Positions 45,301 to 55,804 of a stretch of 64,000 bases of DNA are shown piece after piece. The notes under the pieces were generated by a model. It saw only the letters and a list, made by a program, of their open reading frames with translations, had not been told where the DNA came from and did no database searches. The stretch's first letter is position 1. Each line of letters starts with the position of its first letter. Position numbers and translations under genes: made by a program. This DNA comes from Massariosphaeria phaeospora. Taxonomy: Eukaryota; Ascomycota; Dothideomycetes; Pleosporales. The stretch covers positions 1,612,001 to 1,676,000 of the forward strand of contig JAADJZ010000004.1 of assembly GCA_011032825.1 (NCBI GenBank), in the 5' to 3' direction.

Positions 45301-45944
45301 GACGACCAAGTTGAGAATGAATAGCTGCTGTAGAAATCATGGGCTACCGTAAAGCCCGGTAGGTCGTACGGATCGCTGGCATTCTTCCGAAAAGCTGGCG
45401 TAATCGGGCAAGTTGTGTTTACGGTGAAGTTGCATAATTGGAGTGCTTCCGAATTGAACGCCGTATACGTCAGGACCTTGAAGCTGGAGAAGAGAGTCGT
45501 GAGCTTGTTGTTGGCCTTGTTCGCGTCCGTTATCTTGCCAAATTCGTCCTTGGGATCGTTCCATTTAGGACTGTCCCATTCCGGATATTCGCCCAGGGTC
45601 GACTGCCCGGAAACATTGCCGTAGACGGTGACATTGAGGTTGTGGCTCGGGGCTGATGTGTTGAAGTGAGCCCATACATGCATCGGCGTGAACTGCAGGC
45701 GGCGGGGGTCCTCGGCATTGCGGTAGGTGGGGTCCAGGCAATCCTCGAAATTTATGAATACAGCGTTGGACAGCGGGAGGAAGGTAATGAGGGCGAGGAG
45801 GGCGAGGAGCAGATTCGGGAGGCGGCGGCGCAGTGGGCTGATGTTGCGTTTCCGTCGTGAGCGTGGACACGGCCGCGAGGGCTCAAGTGAGGGTATCTCT
45901 CGTTGCCTGCTGCCAAGTGAGGGTGCTATGTGAGCATCTGCCAT
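42384..45944 (-). CDS. TRP-like ion channel / flavin-carrier family membrane protein
   Basis: A single uninterrupted frame of 1186 aa from ATG at 45944 (first ATG in the open frame; about 165 codons upstream are open but lack ATG). The N-terminus has basic residues then a hydrophobic segment, NLLLALLALITFLPLSNAVF, a signal peptide or anchor. The lumenal part carries cysteines and many N-glycosylation sequons (NLNVTVYGNVSG), matching the ML-like domain of fungal TRP/Flc proteins. About nine hydrophobic membrane segments follow (for example WPGMAVWLLGVIVIVTLLV, AVVATAVILLVGVMGVTVWI), with the conserved GPLYNTY and TLHAFRPF stretches. The last 450 residues are a Ser/Pro-rich cytoplasmic tail. 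Related proteins (yeast Flc1-3, S. pombe Pkd2 and Trp663) act in calcium homeostasis and cell-wall integrity. Family sure, ion or cargo not. Confidence 0.9.
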   Translation of the reverse strand: MADAHIAPSLGSRQREIPSLEPSRPCPRSRRKRNISPLRRRLPNLLLALLALITFLPLSNAVFINFEDCLDPTYRNAEDPRRLQFTPMHVWAHFNTSAPSHNLNVTVYGNVSGQSTLGEYPEWDSPKWNDPKDEFGKITDANKANNKLTTLFSSFKVLTYTAFNSEALQLCNFTVNTTCPITPAFRKNASDPYDLPGFTVAHDFYSSYSFSTWSSTMRIVSGDKSVTTLACVSANITPDLGKRLADALCYLPAAVLALVAIATVFAATCSPWGTSNIFRWTSNYGRDEDLIRLVTPGFGDCLQYIQFIVLAGSLNLNYPGYFQPVVSQASWSVLLFNESLASHGNGSHSLRDGVYFANGTYGISRLGQYVGMSEEQDIWPGMAVWLLGVIVIVTLLVQLGFAGRWIYHVLTNTQDTDLRGKNWSFTAGHVVRLALNYFMLPIISLSLFQLVVAARSPAAVVATAVILLVGVMGVTVWIFWFIFTTRPRAHLFDDLPTVLMYGPLYNTYSDDAAPFAFIPVLLTTIRGIAFGAIQPSGIAQLIILAICEVIFILTLHAFRPFQSNTSMNAYHTFFSAIRLVSTLLMIAFVPSLGVAEATKGWIGYAVLLMHATVLVFGFFLNSLQTLIEVGARLTGAGADQRGGLTKVVFGKRQLAKRHRHQRSSLNSNAAMLTHDADRKSIQLMAGRARSLSGSSAVLLNHPHGGTGSQRASVGFDHFSQGGDLSNNGNTSPATPGVNPTPWSYLGGGSGQTSRRSTLGTTLDNADPYYRPPRPRKQTMESMTPGMQDRRSGGSADLTNVPYADTPEQAETGDAGEGPSGWSPNRNTITPAYLRMHRDDSDPNIPEGQNNVDYAVRESDFYYGIRGPALSAQPTRKLKTGPADPMGPVSTATGWFKSLTMLGGKKKEKGKGFEVVRSTRVPPQMIPLAEDIESPPLSHEPYKDSPGTPPSANRPQKRESPNIAFGGDGAGDESDSDTSNDEPFDHHMHRVSDSAPALGPIDSGGGIELPSRIGSRVSHASQGRGPKRTPTIPRKSSRRTNSTDAAIFNSSSRLSTVLASPSESPGPHMPIPPNQHLHPNPGGLPIRLPFGSAEPSPSPERSPASSMFRPSASDLTALGPTDDLAPAQAISTGERPVNTGYVHQHVARDSIQNDGQDARMHLEASAEFVDRSRSTSTQHTLGSYRSH

Positions 45945-48733
45945 GGTCCCCTCGAAGCCCGCCTCTTCATGTTCGCCCTCCAGTGCTGCGCTGCCGGACA
46001 CGGCGCTTCCCGTCGGCGAGCAGATGTATGCTGACGGCGTCCAGTCCTGCAAGTTCGCCGCGAGAGGATGGCCGGATGCGATGGATTGGGTGTACGTGGT
46101 CGGGAGCAGAGAGCGAGACTCTTGCAGTAGTGCGCGGGAGGTCGTCGGTGGGCAGGAGGCCGGAGAGTGGGCGTGGTGGGAGGGCAGAGGTCGAGGTGAG
46201 CAGGAAGCTGCACACTGCACGCACAGCCGACGCGACTGCCTGCGAGAGTGAAACAGCGGCAGCGACGATGCGCTGGCAGCAGCGATGGCACAAGGCGGCC
46301 GTCGGCGGCGAAACGAGCACTGGCGCAAATGCTGGTCCGGGTGAAAAGGGCGTAAAGCGAGCGTACGAAGCAGACGGCAGCACTGAGCGAGCGACGCAGG
46401 GCGTGACGATTGTTTTGTGAAACTCCTGAGGCGAACCACGGGCGGGCGGGGGTGCCAGCCGCAGCAAGCAGATCACAGCACCAGTAACAGCGTCAAAGTC
46501 AGGCTAGTCCGTCTGGCTTGGCTGCTTGGAGACGCCGCGCGTGGAGCTACTGCAACGTCGCGGAGAGTGCAGTGGTGGCCGCAGCTTCGGCGTGGTGCAA
46601 TTGTTGACGTGCGAGGTCGCATGGGCTGGCGCGAATCTATGGCGGCGGCGGTGGGTGGACTGTGGAGGTGGCTCACTCGCTTTACCTCTCCAGCTCCAGC
46701 CGGGCGGAAACCCTGCGAATACCACCACGCTGATATCTACCGGTCTCCGCTACGTCATGGCTACACAGCAACGCGGCAGCTCAAGCTCGAACAGCTATTG
46801 GTGCTCCTTGCATCATCCCATCGCAAGTTCTCTCCGCAGCGTGCTGATCAACGAAAACCAAAACTTAGCAGAACTTATTCATAGAAACGCTGATACGATG
46901 CTAGCGCGGCGGGAGTGGCGGTCCTGTCGAGCACCCCTCAGAACACGCGTTATCGGACGATGCCATCACCAACCCACAGCATCACTGCTGCCAGATGGCT
47001 CGCAGCACTCGAACGATTGCGGCTTATCACACGCTTTCCCGCGAGATGATGCCATCTAACATGTTGGTGAACAGAGAAATCCCGTATCTCCATCCAGAGT
47101 GCAGCGAGCGAGGTGTTGAAAGCAAGCTGTCCCAATCGGGCAAGGCGCCGTCGGCCGTTTGAGGCGCAGCCGCCACATCCGGCTATCCTGACGCACACCC
47201 CAACTCACTTCGGCGACAGAGTTTCGACGTGTTCACCACCACCTGTCAAGGCAACGGGTGCTTTGGTCTAGCTCTGGCATCATGCTTCCACTTGCTCGAC
47301 ATTCTGTGTTTCACGAAGCAGCTCGAACGTCAAGGCCGACGACGCGGGAAAGCAGATGCCCAAGGCCCCCCTTTCTGGGGTCGAGTTACGCGGGTCCGCT
47401 GTTGTTAGGAACAGGTTTTAAAAAAAGATAGTTTTGGGCTGCTAGAGATAACGGAGGCTGTTATAAGTTGTTCGACAGGGCCTTCGGTAAGGGCTCTCGA
47501 CCAGCAGCTAATCATGCGTCAGCATCCGACATTCTCAACTCCCTGTGCAGATTGGACTGATCGTCATATCATCAGACGAACTTGAAAGATTATATATTAA
47601 TTTGCCTCACCACGGATGGTAAGGTCGCCAAGGAAGTTACCTTGGTGATCACCTAATAGAGTCGGGGTCTTTCTTATCGCCTCAGTCTTCATCACTCCCA
47701 TTCTTCGACCATTTCCCCCGATCACGGGAAACCTCTTGGAGAACACCATTTTTGAAAAAGATGCACAATTGTTCGTAGTGTAACTAATCAGAGCGCACCA
47801 TACACAGCGCATCTATTTCCTTCATCTCTACGTCGACCAAACACATCTAAACAAATGGCACGTGCTGCACTCGCAGCCCTGGAGGCATATATAAGCCCCA
47901 TTCGCTCCAATTCTCTCTGTTTTCACTTACTACCAAACTCAGCTTGTTTAAAAACACTTTAGCGCCCTGGTATGGTTCGCGCTCTCTGGGAGCTCATCCT
48001 AAGTGACACTCAAAGTTCAAAAATGAGACCCTTATGGTGCTCCTGGAAGGCGTGAACAAAACCCGATTACCACCATCGTCATGCTTCCCCTTGACTTGAA
48101 ACCGCTCCTAAAATATCTCATGCGGTAGTGTAGGGGATTACAAGAGTGACACGACGAATAGCCCATCTTTGCGGTCGCCTGCGTTATACGTTGATGGTAA
48201 CAACCACATCATTTTCATTCTGCGCTGGTGCCTATCATCTCTCTACGTCATCGGTCGACATGTTCTCCATTCCACAGAATTTTCATATTCTCGCAAAGCC
48301 TATATATATCCGCACTTTCGAGCTCTACTTTTTCTCCACCTCTTTGGTCCTCTGAGTCCGAAGCAATTAAAACAATGGATTCAACGACGATGGGTGGTGT
48401 CTCCGCGTCCCTAGAACAAAACACCTGCAGCGCGATGGTTCTGAAAGACCCAACGCAACCAATCCATGTGTTTCGATTCCTCTGCGAGATTAGCAAAAGT
48501 CTGTAATCAAAACCGTGCTGTGGATGTGCATATCACGAGCAACTCTGCCAATGGCATTCTGCACTGTGCCACACGCGCCGCATTTCTTCCGCGGGCATCC
48601 GTATAACAGTAGCCATGAGTCCCATACGCACCAATTCAGCGTTTTCTTTCATGTATTTACCTCGAGACTGACCGCGATCCTCAATCCACATTCCTCAAGA
48701 ATAGCAGCACCAGAAGGCGGTCAGCACCTCACC
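45945..48733. other. Gene-poor region, TRP gene promoter plus repeat fragment
   Basis: The first 1.4 kb next to 45945 is GC-rich, open in several frames on both strands and probably 5' UTR and promoter of the TRP-like gene. From about 47.6 kb the sequence becomes AT-richer. At 47886-47905 the minus strand reads ATGGGGCTTATATATGCC, preceded by a purine-rich GTAAGTGAAAACAGAGAG stretch, so an inverted fragment of the TATA-bearing repeat of 2.2-3.1 and 18.4-21 kb lies here. No gene is supported. Confidence 0.45.
47886..47903 (-). repeat. Inverted copy of the GGGGCTTATATATG repeat element
   Basis: Minus-strand GGGGCTTATATATGCC matches the copy at 2426-2440 (plus) base for base over 16 nt, with similar purine-rich upstream sequence. 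Seen directly by comparing the two places. Confidence 0.55.
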
Positions 48734-49003
48734 ATGGACACCATCACCGAGCTCCACCGACTCACCAACCAGCACGCCGTCCTCAAAAGCGGCATGGGCA
48801 CTCTCACGCTCGCCCCCAGGGTAAAGGGGGATGAGGAGAGGTGGGAGGAGGCGGTGGGGATTGTGAGGGAGGTGTTGGGGGGATGGGAGGTTGAGGTTGA
48901 GGTTTGTGGCGAATGTTGTGGTTGCTACGAAGTGAAGCGATATAGGGGGGAACCTATGGGTCAGTTGTACTGCTTCGATTTAGAACAGAGCTTCGGGGAA
49001 TAG
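48734..49003 (+). CDS. Possible small ORF, 89 aa, unrecognised
   Basis: An open frame with a good start context (CACCATGG) beginning MDTITELHRLTNQHAVLKSG. It has a Cys cluster (CGECCGCYE) and no signal peptide. I do not recognise it. It lies 498 nt before the DUF6914 gene on the same strand. G-rich codons in its second half may reflect composition and not coding. Low confidence that it is a gene. Confidence 0.25.
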   Translation: MDTITELHRLTNQHAVLKSGMGTLTLAPRVKGDEERWEEAVGIVREVLGGWEVEVEVCGECCGCYEVKRYRGEPMGQLYCFDLEQSFGE

Positions 49004-49501
49004 CTGATTGTTTCCGCCACGCAGAATGGCGTCGACCTCTTCGCCTGAAGTATCTCTCCATTGGACTCCGCCTCAAGGTATGCTTTCAACCGGATTTTCT
49101 TTACGTCGGCATTGATTAATGGCTGCCTCGTTGGATTCGTAGGCTGTCGGGCGCTTAATACGTTCCTATCTCGTCCACATCACGAAGCAGTATGTTACAG
49201 ACAGGCGATATCTACTCAAGCGTGGAACGAGCTACTGCTCCAGATCTGTAGCGATACGATCGCTGTAGCCGACTATCGAGTGACAAGTCACTGGAACTGT
49301 GCTGGGGGTGTTTCGAACCGAGCGCTTCTTGAAACTCTTGAATCTCGGCGGCTAAGGACCAAAGATAGAGCATGGAAATGCGGCGCAGTGTAAACGATGA
49401 TAAAAGCTCTATGCGTCGCAGGCCGATACACTGGCATTGGACATTTTCACGCATCGCAAATCTTTCAATCCATCATCCACATTTGTCTTGCCTCCACCGC
49501 G

Positions 49502-50118
49502 ATGCCGTCCAGCAAAGATCGCCTATACGTTGCACTCTATGCCCGAGGAGGCGCACCTACAATGCCAGGCAAAGAAGACACGTAAGTAGTACTCCCGAAT
49601 GTACCATACGTTCCGCCCCAAGTTGCAGCCCCATCCACTGACAGGCATGACAACGCAGCTACCATTGGGCACTTCTCGTCGGCCCCAAAGACGAGGTCGA
49701 GAACGGCGTCGGCATGCGCTACCACGCAAAAGAACGCATCACGGGGCCAAACACATCGGCGTGGCTCTTCGAAGAGAGAGAAACCACTTTGTCGGCGACG
49801 TCGATGCTACTGGTACGGGTGATGATAGCCAAGGTGGAAAAAAAGGATCGGTTGCTGGCTGCTATTCGGAATACACCGGTTAGGCAAGGCGTGGCGGAAT
49901 GGAACTGCGTTGCGTGGGTGCAGGAAGCTCTGCGGAATTTGGAAGTGGACGGAAGAGCTTTGGGAACTGGCGTGACTGAGTGGACGAAAGTCAGGAACGC
50001 GGCAATGGAATACTGCCAGCGGAAGAAGGACGGGCATCGGTTCGACGGCCAAGGCGATTACGACATGAAGAAAGTGCCTACGTATGACTTGGTGGAGGGG
50101 AAGGAGAAGATGCCATGA
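49502..50118 (+). CDS. DUF6914 family protein
   Basis: Exons 49502-49581 and 49659-50118, joined over a 77-nt GT-AG intron, give 179 aa. The start MPSSKDRLYVALYARGGAP follows a run without other in-frame ATGs of good context. Conserved-looking blocks are TYHWALLVGPK directly at the junction, MRYHAKERI, MLLVRVMIAKV, EWNCVAWVQEAL and HRFDGQGDYD. This arrangement matches a widespread fungal family of unknown function (DUF6914), often near metabolic or secreted-protein genes. The conserved Cys-Trp pair (WNCVAW) and His residues resemble a hydrolase-like fold (NlpC/P60-like) to my eye, but that is speculation. The neighbouring APH-like gene is convergent, 53 bp away. Confidence 0.75.
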
Positions 50119-50171
50119 GTACGCGCATCGCACAGTCAGCAGATTTTTAGGATTTGCTCCATTTAGATTCT

Positions 50172-51020
50172 TCATACGTCTCCGAAATACTTGAGCCGTA
50201 TCTGTTCCATCTCCAGTTCTTTAGGCATGGGCTGGAGGAACTTGTCGACCTCATCTCGCCAGAATTGATTCTGCGGGTTTACGTTCCAGGCAGTCGTGTA
50301 CTCCCAGTACGACGGGTACCATCCCGCGGTCTCCCAATCAACAATGCCAACGACCTCATCTCCAGAAGCGAGAACATTCAAGCTGCTCAAGTCTCCATGG
50401 GTGAAGACAGGAGCGGGCCACGGTCCATCGTGCTGAGCGATAAGCGCACCAATCTCCAGCTTATGGTCCGGGTGTGCTTCTAGGCCTCCTCGCAGGTGCT
50501 TGTGGAAGTCCTGGATGGTGCGGAAGGGCCCAAAACAATGCGATATACCAGGTATCCGGGGATCATGCAGAGAGCCACCGTCTACATGAGCGACCACGGA
50601 ACCTTCCGGAGGCGTTACGCAGCGCATCTCCTCCACCATGTCTCTAAGCTGATCTAGGATCTTCCTCCTACTCTCCTCCGAGCGCCTCAACCACCCCGCT
50701 CCGACTGACTGCCCACGCATTCTATCCATGACAATGTATGTTCGGTTGCGGTGCTCGAACGCGCAATGGACGCGAGGGACGGGTATCGACGTGTGGTGCG
50801 CAACGAATTGCAGGGTCGAGGCTTCGCCGAGACTAGTACTGGTGCCGTACTTCACACACAATCGCGGTGAAAGGAAGAGCACGGTGCCATGGCGTTTCCG
50901 GAAGCGCTTCAGTAGCTTGATGGCGAGGAGTGTGAGGGAACGTCTGAAGGCGGTGGCGTTGACCGGCGACTGGGCTGTGCAGGCAGGGCTCTCTTTCTCT
51001 GAGGCGTCGACATTGAACAT
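50172..51020 (-). CDS. APH/choline-kinase-like phosphotransferase
   Basis: One exon of 282 aa starting MFNVDASEKESPA. Kinase-like landmarks: SPRLCVKYG (lysine strand), EASTLQFVAHHTSIPVPRV (helix C region), TYIVMDRMRGQSV (hinge), then the Brenner motif HGDLSSLN at about 208-215 with the catalytic Asp, and VGIVDWETAGWYPSYWEY at about 225-242, the metal-binding DFG-equivalent. This is the aminoglycoside phosphotransferase superfamily (PF01636), very expanded in filamentous fungi with mostly unknown small-molecule substrates; it is not evidence of antibiotic resistance. A possible 5' extension through an intron (donor near 51130, acceptor near 51085 on the minus strand) exists but the internal ATG is adequate. 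Confidence 0.82.
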   Translation of the reverse strand: MFNVDASEKESPACTAQSPVNATAFRRSLTLLAIKLLKRFRKRHGTVLFLSPRLCVKYGTSTSLGEASTLQFVAHHTSIPVPRVHCAFEHRNRTYIVMDRMRGQSVGAGWLRRSEESRRKILDQLRDMVEEMRCVTPPEGSVVAHVDGGSLHDPRIPGISHCFGPFRTIQDFHKHLRGGLEAHPDHKLEIGALIAQHDGPWPAPVFTHGDLSSLNVLASGDEVVGIVDWETAGWYPSYWEYTTAWNVNPQNQFWRDEVDKFLQPMPKELEMEQIRLKYFGDV

Positions 51021-51563
51021 GTTACATTGTCGAGATTGACAGCAGAGACGTAGATGGACGAAAGTGACAGGCGGCGGCGGGAAGCTACGCTCGCACGGAC
51101 AACGGCACTTGCCGGCATGGACTTACTTTCTTCCGCGCTTAGTACCTGATTCACCCTCGCTCAAATCACCCTCGATCCTAAGCGCAACGACGTCCCCCAT
51201 CAGCATGGAGACGCGATGCGATGCCGATGATAAGTTGACGACAAATTGCGGTGCATCTGGAGCCTCCGCTGGTGAACTCGACTGGCCCAGGCCCGGGTCA
51301 CACGCAACCACCACAGCACAACCCAAGAAGTAGAGGGTCCCCGATGTAGAAGCCAGACGCAATACGTGCAAGGATGTTCCTATATGACACTCGCAAAATG
51401 GGCTGAGGGGATGGCTGATAAAATCTGGAGTCGGCATGGATGGTAAGTGTGTGGGGGCGCGGTAAACCCTCGCCACATTGACGCCTCACTTCACCTACAT
51501 CCTCAGCCAGAGGATCTAACTCTACTTGTTTTCTTTCTTCCCTTAGTTTCGTACACTGCCGCC

Positions 51564-52166
51564 ATGAGCGTTCTTCACCTGGTAGTAGACTCCATGTTGG
51601 TGATGCTCTCCCAGAGTGTCCAAATACCTGATTCTCGTCAATCAGCGCTCATGGAAACCGATGATTCGACCGAGTGGGTTCCTGGCTACAATCCGGACAC
51701 ATACTATACACGCGTAGCAGAAGCAGATCAGTTATTCGATATCAACGAGTTCACCGTGTCCCCGAACCCACCAGAAGGGCAAGTAACCTAACACCATTTG
51801 TCATCTTCTAGAACATTTTGCAGCTTCAAACGCAACTTCTTTTTTCTGTCCGGGGACCTGTACAAGGGGTATCTCCCAGGTCTTTCCAACGCCACGATCT
51901 CAGTCTTATTGAACTTTCCCGATCATCCCGAAGTACCCGAGCAAGAGGCAACGCGAAAGATTACAGATTTCTACCTTGTCACTGTGATTCATGAGGACGG
52001 CTGTGGCGGCCCGTTGTTACGGGGTGCAAATGAGATGGTGGGAAACGTGGAACTGAGAGCACCTGGGCGTCCTCATGAGAGCGGCAGAATTAATCTAGAA
52101 GTGATGGCTAGGTTGCCGGATCAGGTGTTGTTTGCTTTCCAAACAAACATTACGATTACGCTCTAG
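51564..52166 (+). CDS. ML-domain-like lipid-recognition protein (tentative)
   Basis: Exons 51564-51778 and 51824-52166 encode 185 aa. The intron (45 nt) has a GC donor (GG then GCAAGT) and an internal CTAAC. It restores SPNPPEG followed by FKRNFFFLSGDLYKGY, and the alternative acceptor at 51811 also keeps frame but makes a 33-nt intron, which is too short. The pattern ...FTVSPNPPEG...GDLYKGYLPG...DGCGGPL...FQTNITITL is like fungal ML (MD-2-related lipid-recognition / NPC2-like) proteins. A seven-base upstream exon (51436-51442, ATGGATG) with a GTAAGT donor and TTCCCTTAG acceptor would add MDVSYTAA in frame. The N-terminus is only weakly hydrophobic, so secretion is uncertain. Confidence 0.6.
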
Positions 52167-52342
52167 GTTCAATCAGACCTAATATGGCGCGTGCTACGCG
52201 CTTTGCTGTGTGAAAAGAAAGTAAATGGATCGGGAGTCATCAGAACGTGTTGCCGTGGAGACGATGTGGCTACCAAACTATCATAGCCTCAGATACAAGT
52301 AATCCCTTCATTGCACTGCTTTCGGATTCCTATCGACTAACG

Positions 52343-53169
52343 CTACTTCTTTGCAATAGCAACACTCGCCACCATACGGAGCACTGTATCTCCGTCTCCA
52401 TTCTTCGAGATACCGTCGCCGCTCTCCAGTTGCTCCACAATGTCCGCAATAGCCTCGTCCCACTTATTCTCATCATCCTGGCTCCAGCCATCAGGCAATG
52501 TGCCCAGGTAGCTCCAGGCGAGTTGAGCCCAGCGCTGCAAATCTGCAATTTTCAAGAAGCAATGCGTCTCCGAGCAGCTAATATCCTCCGCCTTGAATCC
52601 CCCAGCCTCCAGCGCCTTCCGCTGCTCGTTCTCCTGGAAGCTTCCCAGTGGCAAAAGGACCGGCATGGGTCCATTCTCACCACGCGTACGCCAGTGAGCG
52701 TGTTGCAAAGCGTCGACATGCGGCATGTGAGTCCAAATCGACGCGACAGCAGTACCGCCCGGCCGAAGCGTGCGGTACACCTCTTTCGCGGCGGCATCAT
52801 GGTCTCCCAAACAGTGGAAAGCGAAGCTCGTGAAAGAATAGTGAAGTGATTATCGGGAAACTCGAGGTCCTGCGCAGACATGACGGCGGTGTCAACGGGC
52901 CAGTTGTTGCTCTTCGCTTTTGCTGCGCATCCGGCTACCAACTGCGGATTGAGGTCTGTGGCTTCGATGTGGATGTTCGTCGGCTATAACTCTAGGATCG
53001 TCTCCGTCACGGCGCCGGAACCACATGCGTTGTCGTGCACGACGGCGTCGGCGCTGAAGCTGGGGATCAGACTGAGAGAGTGCTTGATGGCGGTTACGCT
53101 GACGTCGCCTTAAAGCTCTGCGAGATGGGATGCGTCATATTGAGTGAGCTGCTTTGGTTGGAAGGCCAT
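52343..53169 (-). pseudogene. Broken class I SAM-dependent methyltransferase
   Basis: Reading from ATG at 53169 gives MAFQPKQLTQYDASHLAEL, then a TAA at 53112-53110; then GDVSVTAIKHSLS and the SAM motif I VVHDNACGSGAVTE; then a TAG at 52986-52984; then PTNIHIEATDLNPQL. A one-base deletion near 52835-52840 shifts frame from DNHFTI to SFTSFAFHCLGDHDAA. The rest is open to a stop at 52343 and includes VYRTLRPGGTAVASIW. All joining pieces fit a UbiE/type-11 methyltransferase. Both stops sit where Gln (CAA, CAG) would be expected (AELQGD, LELQPT), so each is explained by one C-to-T change in a CpA context. No intron consensus can remove these lesions. Probably inactive. Confidence 0.8.
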
Positions 53170-53426
53170 CTTTTAAGCGAGCTAGTACAGTGGGAGCTTG
53201 TTGAAAATAATAGAAAAGGGGGTTTGAGTACAAAAACAAAATCTTCGGTATGTCCGGGAACTTGAAGATTATAGCGCCGACTGTGCCGTAAAGTAAGTTT
53301 GCCGTGCCACATTGGACGCCGGATTGGCGCTCTATTCAATTGTGGGAATGGTCATTTATTCTATGAACGTAACATGATGAGAGCTAACAGCCTTAGCAGT
53401 ATCACGTGTAATACCCAGTCCGTTTC

Positions 53427-54386
53427 TCAAGTCGGCTTTCGTCCACACACCACTTTGTACCGCCAGTGAGCACTAGAAACAGTGCCGCCCAATTCCTTTT
53501 CTAGCTCTGACTTGATCTGATGTACCCGTTCCTTCGGCAACGTCAAAGACTCTTGTGGAAACGCTGTGTCCTTGTTAGCTATGCCGACACGAATGGGATA
53601 TAACCTTACAAGCTACAACAGGAAGAATTCCACGCGCAGTCAGCAGTGCAGCCTCCTTCCCAACAGCCTCAAGCTGCTTATCCTCTCTCGTTCCATAGTT
53701 CGCTACGACGACTCGTTCCTCCACGTCAACAAGACCGAGCTCCTCAAACCAGCCCTTCACTCTATGGACATGCTCTAGACTAGATCCGATACAGCGAATC
53801 ATGTCACTGAGGCAAATCATCATGTCTCTCCATGCAGGTCCATCGTTTTCCGACGTCCAGTCCGCGAGCTCCACGATCTGGATCCAACCACCTGGTTTCA
53901 GCATCTCCGCGTAGTTGGCGATCAAGGACTTGGTGGCGACTCCATCGCCTGGACACGATAGTGCAAGGCGCTGGTGGACGATGTCGAACCCGTTAATCCA
54001 CTCTTTCGGCCATGGTTTCGTAACATTTTGCACCTGGTATTGCGTATTATTGCCCCATGGCTGAGCCGGAAAGTACGACTTCTCGATATCTGTGCCGACA
54101 AAAACTGGCTGTTGCTCCACCGTCGAAGGAGTCGAGGTTTGGAGATCGCGGATCCAGGTCCCTGAACGATGTCAACACCAAATGGGTATCCGGGCACCGT
54201 ATACTACTAACCATCGGCGGTGCAGGAGTCCAGAATTCGCAGCGGCGGCGAACTGTGGAGGTCAAGCGGCGCAAAGAGCAGTTGACCGCCCATTGCATCT
54301 TTGATGACTGCATGCTGCAGGTGCTGGCGCGTAAGTTCGTTCTCGTTGCGGAGGACGTACTGATTGTCGGAGGTGTCGTCGCTCAT
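53427..54386 (-). CDS. SAM-dependent methyltransferase (LaeA/type-11-like)
   Basis: Exons 54386-54212, 54161-53610 and 53563-53427 (introns 50 and 46 nt, the second with a GCTAAC branch site) encode 287 aa. SAM motif I is LRILDSCTADGTWIRDL, completed across intron 1; the acidic loop is VFVGTDIEKSYFP; FDIVHQRLAL and MLKPGGWIQIVELADW give motifs II and III. The C-terminal exon adds SFPQESLTLPKERVHQIK and ends RYKVVCGRKPT. Such enzymes methylate small molecules, often in fungal secondary metabolism, but no backbone synthase is near. It lies beside the broken methyltransferase, though the two are not obvious recent copies: their motif I regions differ. Substrate unknown. Confidence 0.82.
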
Positions 54387-55804
54387 GATGTCGATGTTCA
54401 GAGGCGGTAGAGTCGGAGCACCAACTAGCTATCGAAAAGTTAGGATGTTTCAAGACGCGATTCTACCGAAGCTGATCACTTTTGAGCTACCGGTGGATAG
54501 AATCAACTCAATGTGCATCAACCAGCGGAATGTATACGTTATAGAAACACTGGAGTTGTTAGGGGAGCGCCAAAGTAGGGAGGTTCCAATGAGGAAAGTG
54601 ATGGATTCGATGAGATTCTATCTGTAAGATGGAAAGGGTTTTATACCCTCTGCACTCGGCCGGAATCTCTCGGGCGACAGCCGGGAGTGGCGGAACAATT
54701 TCGTACAAGCCTTGCTCTAACCAACGTCCAGAGACCGAGACATTCCACTAGGCATCCGAACATTACAGGAAGTACTTCAAATATCTTTTGGGACCTACAA
54801 ATATAACTCCGAGCACTGTCCGGACGCATGGGAAAGTAATCACGTGGCTGTGGTGACGGGCAATTCTCGATCGATCTTAGACTTCATATGGCTCGCAGTA
54901 GGTGGACTACACGTAATCCTGTTGTTTACCTATGTCCTGGTATTTTCAATATCAAAGTATATTCTAATGCTCTGCGGTACCTTTGTCCAATTAATTACTA
55001 GGTTTCTTGTTGGCCAAACCCTTGCAGCTGACGTCACGTGGCCTTTGTGCCCCAATTTCCGCCACATCGGCCTCTATGTGTCTAAATACCTCTGAGTGCA
55101 CTAGAGCATATATATCTTCAAACTAGCTTTCAAATCTATCTAGGAATCGAAAACGTAGAATTGGAACCGAGCACTAAGTAGGGATGTCCGCTAGAAATTT
55201 CGAATGATTGAGGAAGCCGATACGCAACCTCGACGTTTTTAAGTAGCTCAGAAACTGTTCAAAGTCATTGGCTGCTTTTTGGGCGTTTCTAGATCGTAAG
55301 GCGCGAATGCGAGCTCAGTGCGCTTGTTTGAGCATGGTGGCAAGCTGACTATGCAACCTCGAGGGTCGGATACATCTGCGAGCTTTTCTATGAAATACCT
55401 CAGGTTTTCCGCGGTCCATGTAGGTGTGTTTGGAGCCAACCCCAATCTGTTTCATCGAATGCGAGCTTGGTGAGTTCCTGGTTTGTTATTGGGGCAGAAT
55501 GGGTTTGATGTTCCTCTTCGACGCTCGGAAACATTTGCGAGTTATCTTGTAAGGCTTTTGAGGAGTATCTGAGTTGATTGAGCGCTGCATAAATCAATCT
55601 CACGCACTAGAAAATTTGAAGTTCGAAGACGTAGGATCTATTCGGTAAAGACTGACTGTAGACGCGACCAAGCTATAATACTAGAAACAAAAACTCTCCA
55701 ACTCGCACTCCTTCACCTGGTAACTTGTTGCTCACTCAATGATCCTAAGTAAACCCCAATGCCCGTATCGCAGGCCCGTGGTTCGTCAGAGTCGGCGTGC
55801 AGGT
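54387..55804. other. Intergenic region, no supported gene
   Basis: A 1.4-kb gap. Small minus-strand frames at 55248-55603 (with EELTKLAFDETDWGW-like and ELAFAPYDLETPKK segments) may be remnants of a short gene, but they are in different frames without a usable intron. A plus-strand frame at 54844-55095 is hydrophobic and lacks an ATG start. None is annotated as a gene. Confidence 0.4.

Noticed and set aside
45945..46439. 165-codon N-terminal extension of the TRP-like protein
   Set aside because: Open but without ATG, Arg/Ser/Pro-rich, and located before a convincing signal sequence; read as 5' UTR.
51123..51476. 117-aa minus-strand open frame upstream of the APH-like gene
   Set aside because: No recognisable family; a GTAAGT follows it, so it might be an upstream exon or a small gene, but neither join can be supported.
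55248..55603. Two short minus-strand frames that look continuous in content
   Set aside because: They sit in different frames and no GT-AG pair joins them; possibly a gene remnant but too weak to annotate.
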